Positions 1 through 8,164 of a stretch of 64,000 nucleotides of DNA are shown piece after piece. Positions within the stretch are counted from its first letter, which is position 1. Each line of letters begins with the position of its first letter. The position numbers and the translations under genes were made by a program. Source of the stretch: Comamonas sp. (GTDB lineage Bacteria > Pseudomonadota > Gammaproteobacteria > Burkholderiales > Burkholderiaceae_C); assembly GCF_009360615.1 (NCBI RefSeq), contig NZ_SPEY01000006.1:62001-126000 (forward strand), given 5' to 3'. Under the pieces are notes generated by a model that saw only the letters and a list, made by a program, of their open reading frames with translations, did not search any database and was not told the DNA's origin.

Positions 1-683
1 TGTGGACCGCATCCCTGCGGGCAGCAGACCGTCGCGCAGGGCGCCGCCAACAGGCCAGGCGGACATGACGGCATCGCGCCTGGCCAAGTCTCGCCGTGGA
101 TTACACCGCCCTCCTCCCTCAAAGCGGCTACTCCGTCCCAGCCCTGCCTCGGCCGGGGCCTTGACGTCGACACCCCGGTGCTTCGCTGCCGGGCTGTCGC
201 CGGCACCAGGGTGCCCAGATCCTGGGTAACGCCCACAGCGCATGTCTGCGCTTGCCGGTCCGACGCAGGCAGCCTCCTGCAGCACTGCGCCCCCGCCTCC
301 CTCACCGGCGTCTTCGGCGCTGACACCCTCCTGGCTCGCGCCGCGAACAGACTCACGGCGCGAGCCGCACGATCCGCCCGTCCCAACACGGTCCGGACCG
401 CGTCCGAAAGCGCCGAGACCACTGCTTACGCAACCTACAAACGCGTCACATTTTCATCTCATGCACATTAGGCAAATTCTTACGAACACAGATATTGATA
501 AACGATTTCTATAGGAATAGCATTTCCACAAAATTAAACAAAAGAATGAATTCGATAGGAAAATTGTATTTGGTCACAGATCGGCAGAGTCAGGCCGGGC
601 CCCGCCAGAAGCGCTGAAAGCAACAGACAGCGCGACATCCGGGGCTGCGACAGGACTGGCGGACACAGAACTGGAGATTCACC
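1..683. other. Gene-free stretch upstream of the Tad locus
   Basis: I see no convincing gene here. Positions 1 to about 450 are GC-rich, but the open frames on the + strand have low-complexity Pro/Arg/Ala-rich translations with no recognisable domain and no good ribosome binding site. From about 460 to 585 the base composition changes abruptly to AT-rich, which is typical of a promoter zone. The heptamer ATAGGAA occurs twice (511-517 and 555-561), 44 bases or about four helical turns apart. The promoter of the pilus operon is probably in this part, but no single -35/-10 pair stands out. Confidence 0.5.
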
Positions 684-1274
684 ATGACAGCTTCCGAACT
701 CAGCGCAGCATCCGAGCTGGTGGCCGGCCTGTTCACCGAGCCGCGCTCACTCCTGTTGCTGCTGCTTCTGGCGGCCGCCAGTCTCAGCGACCTGCGCACA
801 AGGCGCATCCCCAATCGCCTGACTTTCGGGGGCATCGCCCTGGCTCTGCTCTACGGTCTGCTGGCCCCCCACCCCCACCATGGTGGCTTTCTCTGGGCGC
901 TGGGTGGCATGGCGCTGGGTCTGGCGCTGATGCTGCCGCTCTATCTGCTGCATGCCATGGGAGCCGGTGACGTCAAGCTGATGGCCATGGTGGGCAGCTT
1001 CATCGGACCCGAAGCCGCATGGCAGGCCGTGATCTTTGTCTTCATCACCGGGGGTCTGGCGGCCATGGTCTATGCGCTCCGGCACCGCCTGGCCGGCAAG
1101 CTGCTGCGCAACTCTGCCGAGGCCGTGCAACTGCTCTATATCAACGTAGCGGCCGGGATACGTCCCGATGCACGCTCCAGCTCGGCGCACTCGGTAGGCA
1201 AGCTGCCTTACGGCGTCAGCATCGCCCTGGGAACCCTGGCGTTCCTGGTCGCTCGCCAGTTCACCTGGGTCTAG
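684..1274 (+). CDS. cpaA: Tad-type prepilin peptidase (CpaA/TadV, A24 family)
   Basis: Inner-membrane aspartic protease that would remove the leader from the Flp prepilins and the TadE-type pseudopilins of this locus. The 196-residue protein has several hydrophobic segments. Both family aspartates are visible: D36 in SLSDLRTRRIPN and D96 in the GxGD motif (GAGDVKLM, residues 93-100). It lacks the N-terminal methylase domain of PilD, as expected for the short Tad enzymes. A GGAG site lies about 7 bases before the ATG. First gene of the Tad locus, 32 bases ahead of cpaB. Confidence 0.93.
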   Translation: MTASELSAASELVAGLFTEPRSLLLLLLLAAASLSDLRTRRIPNRLTFGGIALALLYGLLAPHPHHGGFLWALGGMALGLALMLPLYLLHAMGAGDVKLMAMVGSFIGPEAAWQAVIFVFITGGLAAMVYALRHRLAGKLLRNSAEAVQLLYINVAAGIRPDARSSSAHSVGKLPYGVSIALGTLAFLVARQFTWV

Positions 1275-1306
1275 CCACTTACACAACGGCATAGCGGGAG
1301 CCTCCC

Positions 1307-2152
1307 ATGAAAAACCTCAAAGCTCTGGGTCTGTTTGTCCTTGCCGCACTGGCCAGTCTGGCGGCTGCGGTCTACGCGGCCAGCTGGGTCGCCCAGCGCG
1401 GCAGTCTGGACGCCGACAAGGTCGTCGTCGCAGCCACCGATATCCCGCTGGGCGGCAAGATCATGCCGAACATGCTGAACACGGTGGACTGGCCACGGGG
1501 CTCCGTTCCCGATGGCGCTTTCCATGACATGCAGCAGCTGCAGGATCGCGTGGTCAAGGTCGGCGTGCTGCGCGGCGAGGCGGTGCTTGAGGGCAAGCTC
1601 GCTCCGGTCGGTACCAAGGGCGGACTGGCAGCCGTCATCGCTCCGGGCAAGCGGGCCATGACGGTACGCGTCAACGATGTGGTCGGTGTTGCTGGCTTCG
1701 CCCTTCCCGGCAACTACGTGGATGTGGTGGTCAATGCCCAGCAGGAGCAGGCCGGCAAGATGGAGGACTCGCGCCAGATCAGCAAGACGGTGCTCGAGAA
1801 CGTGCTGGTCCTGGCCGTGGCCCAGGAAGCCGACCGCGACGAAACCAAACCCAAGGTGGTGAGCGCCGTCACGCTGGAGCTGAGCCCAGAGGATGCCGAG
1901 AAGCTCGATCTGGCGCGCAGCGTGGGCAATCTTTCCCTGGTGCTGCGCAATCAGATCGACAAGGACCCGACCAGCACCGTCGGGATCACCAAGCACCAGC
2001 TGTTTGGAACCCCGGACCCGGTGCCTGCCCCCGTCAAGGTCGCAGCGCCTGCCAAACCCGTGATGCAGCGAGCCAGGCCCATACCCCAGGCTTCGACAGC
2101 CACCTGTGTCGAAGTGATCCAGGGCGGCACTCGAACGCTCAACTGCTTCTGA
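1307..2152 (+). CDS. cpaB: Flp pilus assembly protein CpaB/RcpC
   Basis: Periplasmic, membrane-anchored assembly factor that works with the secretin of the Tad machine. The 281-residue protein begins with an anchor (about residues 8-28). A SAF-type domain follows (about 38-100, with the signature-like DIPLGGKI), then an RcpC-type domain (about 105-230). The tail is rich in Pro and Ala and ends with two cysteines (TCVEV and NCF) that could form a disulfide. It lies between the prepilin peptidase and the secretin, the usual order. Identification rests on domain pattern and context. Confidence 0.92.
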   Translation: MKNLKALGLFVLAALASLAAAVYAASWVAQRGSLDADKVVVAATDIPLGGKIMPNMLNTVDWPRGSVPDGAFHDMQQLQDRVVKVGVLRGEAVLEGKLAPVGTKGGLAAVIAPGKRAMTVRVNDVVGVAGFALPGNYVDVVVNAQQEQAGKMEDSRQISKTVLENVLVLAVAQEADRDETKPKVVSAVTLELSPEDAEKLDLARSVGNLSLVLRNQIDKDPTSTVGITKHQLFGTPDPVPAPVKVAAPAKPVMQRARPIPQASTATCVEVIQGGTRTLNCF

Positions 2153-2185
2153 TCTTCTACCTGCAACCACTCAGTGAGGTCGGCC

Positions 2186-3772
2186 GTGCAACACCATCAC
2201 CTATATCTGGCAGCTAGCATGCTGCTCGCCAGCTCAGCACCTGTGCTGGCACAGTCCGGGGGCGCTCCTGCCCAGCCCGGCCCGGTGGCCGCAGCCGCTG
2301 CGGCAGCCCCCCGCACCACCCTGCCTGCCAGGAACTGCACCGCCATCCATACCGAGGACCCGACGACGGTCACCCTGGGCAAATCCGTGGTCATTCCGCT
2401 GAACTCGCCCATGGCGCGCATCCTGGTGAGCGGCCAGACACCGGGAGCCGGCCAGCCCGCTTCGGGCCAGCCACCGATGCAGGTACAGAACGGGATGGGC
2501 GATATCGAAGTGCAGCTGCTCAGCCCGCGCGACCTGTTCTTCCGCGGCCGCAAGTCAGGCTCCATGAACGTCATCCTGCAAAACGCCCAGGGCGCCTGCT
2601 TCATCAAGGACGTGATCGTCACCATGGACCCGGGACCGCTGCAGGCAAAGCTCAGCGAGCTCATGCCCGAGGAGCGCAGCATCCGCGTCCAGGGCGCCGA
2701 CAATGCCTTGGTCCTGAGCGGAGAAATCAGCAATCCGCTGCGCCTGGACGATGTGGTGACGCTGGCCGGTGCCTACAGCGACAACAAGAAGATCGTCAAC
2801 CTGCTGCGCACCACCTCGCCTCACCAGGTAATGCTGGAAGTGAAGATTGCCGAAGTCAGCAAGACCCTGCTCGACAAGCTGGGCTCCAGCCTCAGCGGCC
2901 AGCGCATCACCAGCAACGGCCAGAACAGCTACTCCATCCTCTCCAACTTTCTGAGTGGCGGCGGAGGCCTGCTGAACGCCATGCGCATCGGCAGGGGCTC
3001 GATCACCATCGATGGTCAGAAGGATGACGGCCTGGTGCGCATCCTGGCCGAGCCCAACATCATGGCCATCAGTGGCCAGCAAGCCAGTTTTCTCTCTGGC
3101 GGCAAGATCTTCATTCCGGTCGCTCAGACCAACACCACCGGCGTGCCAGTCATGACGCTGCAGGAAAAGGAGTTCGGCATCGGCGTCAAGTTCACGCCGA
3201 CCGTGCTCGGCAACTCGCGCGTCAACCTCAAGCTGGTGTCCGAGGTGTCGGATCTGTCGCAGACCGGCTCTCCGTTCACGACCATCAACGGCATCACCTC
3301 CGTCATCCCTTCGCTCACGGTGCGGCGCGCGGACACCACGGTGCAACTCAATGACGGACAAAGCCTGGTCATTGCGGGCCTCATCAAGAACAACATCACC
3401 GAAGCCATCAAGCGCTTTCCGGGACTCGGCGAAATACCCGTGCTGGGTGCGCTGGCCCGCAGCACCGAGTTCCAGACCGACCAGACCGAGCTGATGTTCG
3501 TCATCACGCCGCGACTGGTACAGGCACTCGCCGAAGCACCCAGAGTGCCCACCGACAACCACGTGGTGCCTTCGCGCGCCGAGGTCTATCTCAACGGCGC
3601 ACTGGAGAGCTCCAAGCCCGCCCCCGCAGGCAAGACGGCTCCCGCACCCGCCATGCCTGAAGGCCCAGCGGCATCGATGCCGGCACCCGCCGCAGCGCCC
3701 CTGGAACAGCAGCCGCAGGCACCGGCCGAACCCTCGATCGACCGTCCCGCACCCCAGAACCCGCCCACCTGA
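2186..3772 (+). CDS. cpaC: Tad pilus outer-membrane secretin CpaC/RcpA
   Basis: Forms the outer-membrane channel for the Flp pilus. I chose the GTG at 2186 because GAGG (2176-2179) sits 6 bases upstream; an in-frame GTG at 2174 would add four residues and has no ribosome binding site of its own. A signal peptide ending near VLAQ is followed by a pilus/BON-like N-terminal domain (about residues 50-140) and the secretin core (about 245-445, including VRILAEPNIMAISGQ and the late VIAGLIKN segment). The last 60 or so residues are a Pro/Ala-rich tail, which is longer than in many homologues. Fifteen bases before the CpaD-like lipoprotein. Confidence 0.93.
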   Translation: MQHHHLYLAASMLLASSAPVLAQSGGAPAQPGPVAAAAAAAPRTTLPARNCTAIHTEDPTTVTLGKSVVIPLNSPMARILVSGQTPGAGQPASGQPPMQVQNGMGDIEVQLLSPRDLFFRGRKSGSMNVILQNAQGACFIKDVIVTMDPGPLQAKLSELMPEERSIRVQGADNALVLSGEISNPLRLDDVVTLAGAYSDNKKIVNLLRTTSPHQVMLEVKIAEVSKTLLDKLGSSLSGQRITSNGQNSYSILSNFLSGGGGLLNAMRIGRGSITIDGQKDDGLVRILAEPNIMAISGQQASFLSGGKIFIPVAQTNTTGVPVMTLQEKEFGIGVKFTPTVLGNSRVNLKLVSEVSDLSQTGSPFTTINGITSVIPSLTVRRADTTVQLNDGQSLVIAGLIKNNITEAIKRFPGLGEIPVLGALARSTEFQTDQTELMFVITPRLVQALAEAPRVPTDNHVVPSRAEVYLNGALESSKPAPAGKTAPAPAMPEGPAASMPAPAAAPLEQQPQAPAEPSIDRPAPQNPPT

Positions 3773-3786
3773 ACCGGAGGCAAGCC

Positions 3787-4104
3787 ATGACCAAACCCAG
3801 CTACCTGTTTCCCGTGGCACTCGCCGCCCTGCTGGCAGGGTGCGGCAGCACCACCCCGAACTACGACGCCCGCTTTGGCGAAGCCGTGCGCAGCGCACGC
3901 CTGCAGATGACCATAGACCCGCAAGCCGGCAAGACGGCCGGAGTCGGGGTGGACGCAGCGACCGGCATGGACGGGCGCACCACGCACCACAGCATGGAGA
4001 GGTACGAACAGAGCTACAAGAGCCCGCCCCAGGCTGTCAACGTCATCAATATCGGCGGCTCGCTGACCAGCAACAACTCCGGCAACAGCGGCGGCACGCC
4101 CTGA
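3787..4104 (+). CDS. Short CpaD-like Tad pilus lipoprotein
   Basis: Small lipoprotein probably acting as secretin pilotin or periplasmic partner in the Tad machine. The 105-residue product has a signal peptide with lipobox LAGC (cysteine 19). The segment after it (YDARFGEAVRSARLQMTIDPQAG) resembles the C-terminal part of CpaD. Classical CpaD is about twice as long, so this is either a reduced form or a member of a short subfamily. A GGAGG site stands 6 bases before the ATG. The assignment relies mostly on position directly behind the secretin. Confidence 0.75.
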   Translation: MTKPSYLFPVALAALLAGCGSTTPNYDARFGEAVRSARLQMTIDPQAGKTAGVGVDAATGMDGRTTHHSMERYEQSYKSPPQAVNVINIGGSLTSNNSGNSGGTP

Positions 4105-4169
4105 TCGCACCGCCAGACACGGTTTTTCACCATCCTGCAAATCGAGTCCGAAAGGAGCCCTGATCGCAC
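4098..4169 (+). repeat. 13-base direct repeat flanking the 3' end of the CpaD-like gene
   Basis: GCCCTGATCGCAC occurs at 4098-4110, spanning the stop codon of the lipoprotein gene, and again at 4157-4169, 59 bases later and just after an AAAGGAG sequence. The second copy resembles a gene end or start with no gene attached, so the pair may mark a small duplication or deletion. It may also be chance. Confidence 0.5.
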
Positions 4170-4250
4170 ACCGGCCTTGCACGCCAGCCGTCGGCCCACC
4201 CGCCGACCTTTCGAAACGGTCTTCCATCCATTCACTCTGTGAGGTTCATC

Positions 4251-4460
4251 ATGTCCCATATCGCTCAACAATTTGGCCATTCCCTGCTGTCTTTTGCCCG
4301 TGACGATGAAGGTGCACAAGTCGTCGAGTACGCACTGATCATCGCGGTGGTCTCCATTGCGCTGGTCGTCGCCCTCAAGGCGCTGACCTCCTCGGGTGGC
4401 GGCTTCAGCTCGTTCATCACCCGCGTCACGAACTGCCTGACAACCTCGACCTGCTCTTGA
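4251..4460 (+). CDS. flp: Flp family type IVb pilin 1
   Basis: Major-type pilin subunit. The 69-residue prepilin has a short polar leader ending in DDEG (residues 18-21), the CpaA cleavage site, then the mature Flp start AQVVEYALIIAVV with the conserved Glu-Tyr pair. A single hydrophobic helix follows, then a short tail with two cysteines (NCLTTSTCS). I start at the ATG at 4251, preceded by TGAGG; the in-frame GTG at 4239 lies inside that ribosome binding region. It is followed 46 bases later by a second, near-identical pilin. Confidence 0.95.
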   Translation: MSHIAQQFGHSLLSFARDDEGAQVVEYALIIAVVSIALVVALKALTSSGGGFSSFITRVTNCLTTSTCS

Positions 4461-4506
4461 GCCGGCTCCAGGCAGTCATGGACATACCGCCTTAAAGGAG
4501 AAAGCC

Positions 4507-4704
4507 ATGTACTCCATCAACCCATCGGGCCTGCGTCTGCAGCACCTGCTCAGGGACGACGAAGGTGCGCAGGTCGTCGAGTACGCGCTCATCATTGCCG
4601 TGGTGTCCATCGCTCTGGTCGTGGCGATTCAGGGCCTGGCCGGCGGCAAGTTTGCGGACTTCGTCACGCGAGTCACCAACTGCCTGACGGGCACCTGCAC
4701 CTAG
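4507..4704 (+). CDS. flp: Flp family type IVb pilin 2
   Basis: Second Flp prepilin, 65 residues. From the DDEG cleavage site through the hydrophobic helix it is almost identical to pilin 1 (both read DDEGAQVVEYALIIAVVSIA). The leaders differ and so do the tails, which both keep two C-terminal cysteines (NCLTGTCT here). An AAAGGAG site precedes the ATG. The pair looks like a recent tandem duplication, or two subunits kept distinct at their exposed ends. Which is the main subunit cannot be told from sequence. Confidence 0.95.
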   Translation: MYSINPSGLRLQHLLRDDEGAQVVEYALIIAVVSIALVVAIQGLAGGKFADFVTRVTNCLTGTCT

Positions 4705-4803
4705 CCGCGCCGTCGACGGAGGTCGGCACGACAGCCCCGCTGCCGTGCCGACCGCCTCCGGGCCGCCTTCATTCACCGGTTCTGCAGCCTATGAGAGTCC
4801 ATC

Positions 4804-6063
4804 ATGAGCACCCGCATTCTTGCCCCGACCCTGGTGCGGCCTGCCAGAAGCCGCAGCCGGCAGCATTCACGGCGCCAGCAGCATGGGGCCATCATCGTCA
4901 CGGCAGCGCTGGCTCTCCTGTTGCTGCTGGGGTTCATGGGTATCGCGCTGGATTTCGGACGCCTGTTCATCGTCAGGACGGAGCTGCAGACGGCGCTTGA
5001 CAGCTGCGCGCTGGCCGCAGCGCGCGAGCTCAACAAGCAACCGGATGCCATCAGCCGCGCCGCGAGCGCAGGAGCGGCTGCCGGCAACCTCAATGGTGTG
5101 AACCTTCAGTCGGCCAATTGGAGGGGGCAGGGCCAGATCACCGCCGCTGACATCAGCTTCCGCGATGCCAGCTATCTGAGCACCACCAGCGCAACCGCTG
5201 CCGTCTATGCGCAGTGCACGCACACCCAATCCAATATCGGCCTGTGGCTGCTGAAGGCTCTGGGGGCCTTCTCCGGCAACAACGCCGGTTTTCCGGGCAC
5301 CGCCAGTGTCGGCAGCTTTGCCGTGGCGACAAGAGCCAGCGCGCAAAGTGCCTGTCCGATTCCGGTCGCCCTCCAGGCCAAGACCCCGGGAGCCAGCAAA
5401 CCCGACTACGGCTATGCCCCTGGCGAATGGCTCACCCTGCTGGCCAAGTCGAACGGCGGCAGCACCTTCGGATGGGCCAATCTGGACGGCTCCAACAGTG
5501 CCTCCGAGACCACCAATGAGCTCAACGGCCGCTGCGGCAGCAAGCTGGGCGACACCCTGGGCACACCCGGCGTACAGGCTTCCATCGTCGAAGTCTGGAA
5601 CTACAGGTTCGGCATCTACAAGAACTCCAGCGGCCCCAGCGAGGGGCGGCCCGACTACACCGGCTACATCTACAACACCAGCACCTGGAGCGCCGGCCGC
5701 AACGCCTACAACGGCAGCTCGGGCAGCACACCCAACTTTCTCGCCCAGCGCCTGACGTTCACGCCCTGCGGCAACAACCCCTCGCAGTGCGGTCAGCAAG
5801 GCGGCGGCTTTTCGTCGGTGGCAACCTCGGCCCAGCACAAGGCCTATGGCGCGGACCGACGCATCGTGACAGTGCCCATTGTCGATGCCGGCCGCAAGGT
5901 GGTCGATTTCGCCTGCATGCTCATGCTCGAGCCCATGTCGATCCCGGTGGACGACGTCAAGCTCGAGTACCTGGGCAATGCCAGTGCCTCGGGCAGCCCC
6001 TGCACCACCAGCGGACTCGCGGGCGGCACCGCCGGCCCCCTGGTCCCCGTCCTCGTGAGGTGA
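4804..6063 (+). CDS. tadG: TadG-like pilus assembly protein
   Basis: Predicted pseudopilin-like component of the Tad machine. The 419-residue protein has a positively charged N-terminus, then QQHGAIIVTAALALLLLLGF (residues 25-44), a TadE/TadG-type hydrophobic segment, and the LDFGRL...RTELQTALDSCALAAAREL region typical of this family. The remaining 330 residues are Ser/Gly/Asn-rich and probably periplasmic, with several cysteines. I see no von Willebrand A domain, which some TadG proteins carry. It lies 5 bases before the first tadE gene. Confidence 0.85.
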   Translation: MSTRILAPTLVRPARSRSRQHSRRQQHGAIIVTAALALLLLLGFMGIALDFGRLFIVRTELQTALDSCALAAARELNKQPDAISRAASAGAAAGNLNGVNLQSANWRGQGQITAADISFRDASYLSTTSATAAVYAQCTHTQSNIGLWLLKALGAFSGNNAGFPGTASVGSFAVATRASAQSACPIPVALQAKTPGASKPDYGYAPGEWLTLLAKSNGGSTFGWANLDGSNSASETTNELNGRCGSKLGDTLGTPGVQASIVEVWNYRFGIYKNSSGPSEGRPDYTGYIYNTSTWSAGRNAYNGSSGSTPNFLAQRLTFTPCGNNPSQCGQQGGGFSSVATSAQHKAYGADRRIVTVPIVDAGRKVVDFACMLMLEPMSIPVDDVKLEYLGNASASGSPCTTSGLAGGTAGPLVPVLVR

Positions 6064-6068
6064 ACGCC

Positions 6069-6512
6069 ATGCGCAAGCACCACAGACAACAAGGGGTGGA
6101 GCTGGTGGAGCTGGCCCTGATCCTGCCTTTCCTGCTCCTGCTGAGCATGCTGGTCGTCGAGTTCGGCCGCGCGCTGTACGAGTACAACACGGTGACCAAG
6201 TCGGTACGGGACGCAGTGCGCTATCTCTCGGCCCAGTTGCCCAACACCGGCTGCAGCCAGGCCCAGAACCTGGTGGTGTACGGCCAGACTACTGCGGGCA
6301 CCACACCGCTGGCCCCCGGTCTGAACACCGCAGCCGTGAGCTGCTCCTGGCAGACCAGCGGAACCTATCCACTGATCAATACCGTCACAGTGACCGTCAC
6401 CGGATACCGCTTCCGCTCCATGACGGCCAGCGTTTTCGGCCTGCGTCTGGGGGATGCCAACGGTGGCCTGACGCTGAGCAACATTGCCGCCACGATGAGG
6501 ACACAGACATGA
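6069..6512 (+). CDS. tadE: TadE family pseudopilin 1
   Basis: The 147-residue protein begins MRKHHRQQG followed by VELVELALILPFLLLL, the TadE signature with a Gly cleavage point and a conserved Glu, then VVEFGRALYEYNTVTKSVRDAVR. It is expected to be processed by CpaA and to act at the pilus base or tip. The same frame stays open upstream, but the ATG at 6069 gives the proper TadE N-terminus. The stop overlaps the start of the next tadE gene (ATGA), so the two are translationally coupled. Confidence 0.9.
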   Translation: MRKHHRQQGVELVELALILPFLLLLSMLVVEFGRALYEYNTVTKSVRDAVRYLSAQLPNTGCSQAQNLVVYGQTTAGTTPLAPGLNTAAVSCSWQTSGTYPLINTVTVTVTGYRFRSMTASVFGLRLGDANGGLTLSNIAATMRTQT

Positions 6513-6958
6513 AAGCCCCAAGTCACACCCATCACGAGCGCGGTGCCACCATCGTCGAGTTTGCCCTGGCTCTGCTGGTCTTCCTGATGTTTCTGTTCGG
6601 GATCATGGATTTCAGCCGCATGCTGTTCACCTGGGTCGCGGCCAACGAGGCCGCGCGTGCCGGGGCTCGGTATGCCGCGGTCTGCGACGACACCTCCCAG
6701 CAGGCCAAGGTGCTCGCGCGCATGCAGGCCCTGCTTCCCCAGGTCAGCAGCATCAATGTCAGCTGGGCTCCCACAGGCTGCACTGCGGCAAGCTGCCAAA
6801 GCGTGACCGTCGCCATCACGGGACTGAAATTCCAATGGATCTCGCCCATCGCGGGCCAGGGCCTGCAAGCGGCCATCCCCATGCCCGGCTTCTCCAGCAC
6901 GCTTCCCCGGGAGGTCATGCGCCAGGACATCAACAGCAGCACGGCCTGCTCAAGCTAA
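6509..6958 (+). CDS. tadE: TadE family pseudopilin 2
   Basis: Second TadE-type protein, 149 residues. The N-terminal HHERGATIVEFALALLVFL carries the Gly cleavage site and Glu of the family. It is followed by FGIMDFSRMLFTWVAANEAARAGARYAAV, the usual TadE continuation. Four cysteines occur in the periplasmic part. Its start overlaps the stop of the first TadE gene, and cpaE follows 16 bases later. Tad loci commonly carry TadE, TadF and TadG as a set; this gene may fill the TadF place. Confidence 0.9.
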   Translation: MKAPSHTHHERGATIVEFALALLVFLMFLFGIMDFSRMLFTWVAANEAARAGARYAAVCDDTSQQAKVLARMQALLPQVSSINVSWAPTGCTAASCQSVTVAITGLKFQWISPIAGQGLQAAIPMPGFSSTLPREVMRQDINSSTACSS

Positions 6959-6974
6959 CCAGGGGTGCCACACC

Positions 6975-8135
6975 ATGAAAATCGCCATCATCTCTCCCAA
7001 CACCACCCATCTCCAGGAGATGGCCCGCGTGCTGCAGGCGCAATCGCACCAGGTTCAGACCTTCGAGGGCGGCAAGACGCGCATGCCCTCGATTGCCGAG
7101 CAGCACCGTCCCGACCTGATGATCGCCGACGGCATGTGCTGCGATCCGGCAGACCTTGCGCCGGTGGAGCATGTGACCACGCATCAGCCGCACATCGCCG
7201 TCATCTTGCTGTGCGCGCAGCAGACGCCCGAGTTTCTGCTTCAGTCCATGCGTGCCGGAGTCCGGGAAGTGCTGACCTCGCCGGCTTCGCATCAGGCGCT
7301 GCTGGATGCAGTGCAGCGCATCACCGCCAAACTGCAGCACCACGCGGCAGACCGCCGCCAGGGTCAGGTCATGGCCCTGTTGCCCTGCAAGGGAGGCAGC
7401 GGAGCCACCTTCCTGACCAGCAACCTCGGATGGATGCTGGCACGCAGGCACTCGGTCCTGCTCATCGACCTCAACCTTCAGTTCGGCGACACCCTGGCCT
7501 ATCTGCACGAATCCAAGCCGGTCTCCACCCTGGCCGATGTGGCGCGCGACATCCATCGCCTCGACGCCTCCTTTCTGACAGCCAGCACCGTCAAGGTCAC
7601 GCCTCAGCTGCATGTGCTTGCGGCCCCCGAAAACGCCATGCATGCCATGGAGGTGGAGCCGCTGCACGTGGATGCCATCCTCCAGCTCGCAGCCGCGCAC
7701 TACGACTTCGTCCTGATGGACATGGGACGTGTGCTCGATCCGCTGGCACTGCGGGTTCTCGACAGGGCGCAGCTGATCGTGCCGGTGCTGCTGCCGAATG
7801 TGCCGGCAGTGCGCAATGCGCAGAAGCTGCTTCACATGTTCCGCGATCTGGGCTATCCCGAAAGCCGGCTGCATCCGGTACTGAACCGCGTCGACCGGCG
7901 CAGCGAGATCGGCCTGCCAGAAGTGCGCAAGGCACTGGGCCTGGAGCAGCAATGGCGCAGCATTCCGGATGCCGCACCCGAAGTGCAGGCGACCATCAAT
8001 GCGGGACTGCCGCTGGCCGAGACCAGCCGCAACAGCCCCGTGGTCCGAGAACTGGGAGCCTGGGCCGACGCGCTGTCGCCCCAGATCCGGGAAGACAGCA
8101 ACGGCTTCTTGAACCGGCTCTTCCGCCGGGCATGA
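6975..8135 (+). CDS. cpaE: CpaE/TadZ, ParA-like pilus localisation ATPase
   Basis: Cytoplasmic MinD/ParA-superfamily protein that positions the Tad apparatus. The 386-residue product has an N-terminal receiver-like domain (about 1-120) and a C-terminal ATPase-like domain. The phosphate loop is atypical: KGGSGAT (residues 139-145), where the usual lysine after the second glycine pair is alanine. This is a known feature of CpaE-type proteins and suggests weak or no hydrolysis. LLIDLNLQFGD follows as the switch/Walker B region. It is 29 bases upstream of cpaF. Confidence 0.9.
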   Translation: MKIAIISPNTTHLQEMARVLQAQSHQVQTFEGGKTRMPSIAEQHRPDLMIADGMCCDPADLAPVEHVTTHQPHIAVILLCAQQTPEFLLQSMRAGVREVLTSPASHQALLDAVQRITAKLQHHAADRRQGQVMALLPCKGGSGATFLTSNLGWMLARRHSVLLIDLNLQFGDTLAYLHESKPVSTLADVARDIHRLDASFLTASTVKVTPQLHVLAAPENAMHAMEVEPLHVDAILQLAAAHYDFVLMDMGRVLDPLALRVLDRAQLIVPVLLPNVPAVRNAQKLLHMFRDLGYPESRLHPVLNRVDRRSEIGLPEVRKALGLEQQWRSIPDAAPEVQATINAGLPLAETSRNSPVVRELGAWADALSPQIREDSNGFLNRLFRRA

Positions 8136-8164
8136 GCCATCCCTCAGCGCACAAGGAGATCGTC

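Noticed and set aside
1..470. Small plus-strand genes in the first 470 bases
   Set aside because: The frames are Pro/Arg/Ala-rich with overlapping alternatives, no ribosome binding site and no domain.
6965..8164. Upstream extension of the cpaF frame over cpaE
   Set aside because: The extra 400 codons read cpaE in another phase. The ATG at 8165 has AAGGAG and gives a normal-length CpaF.
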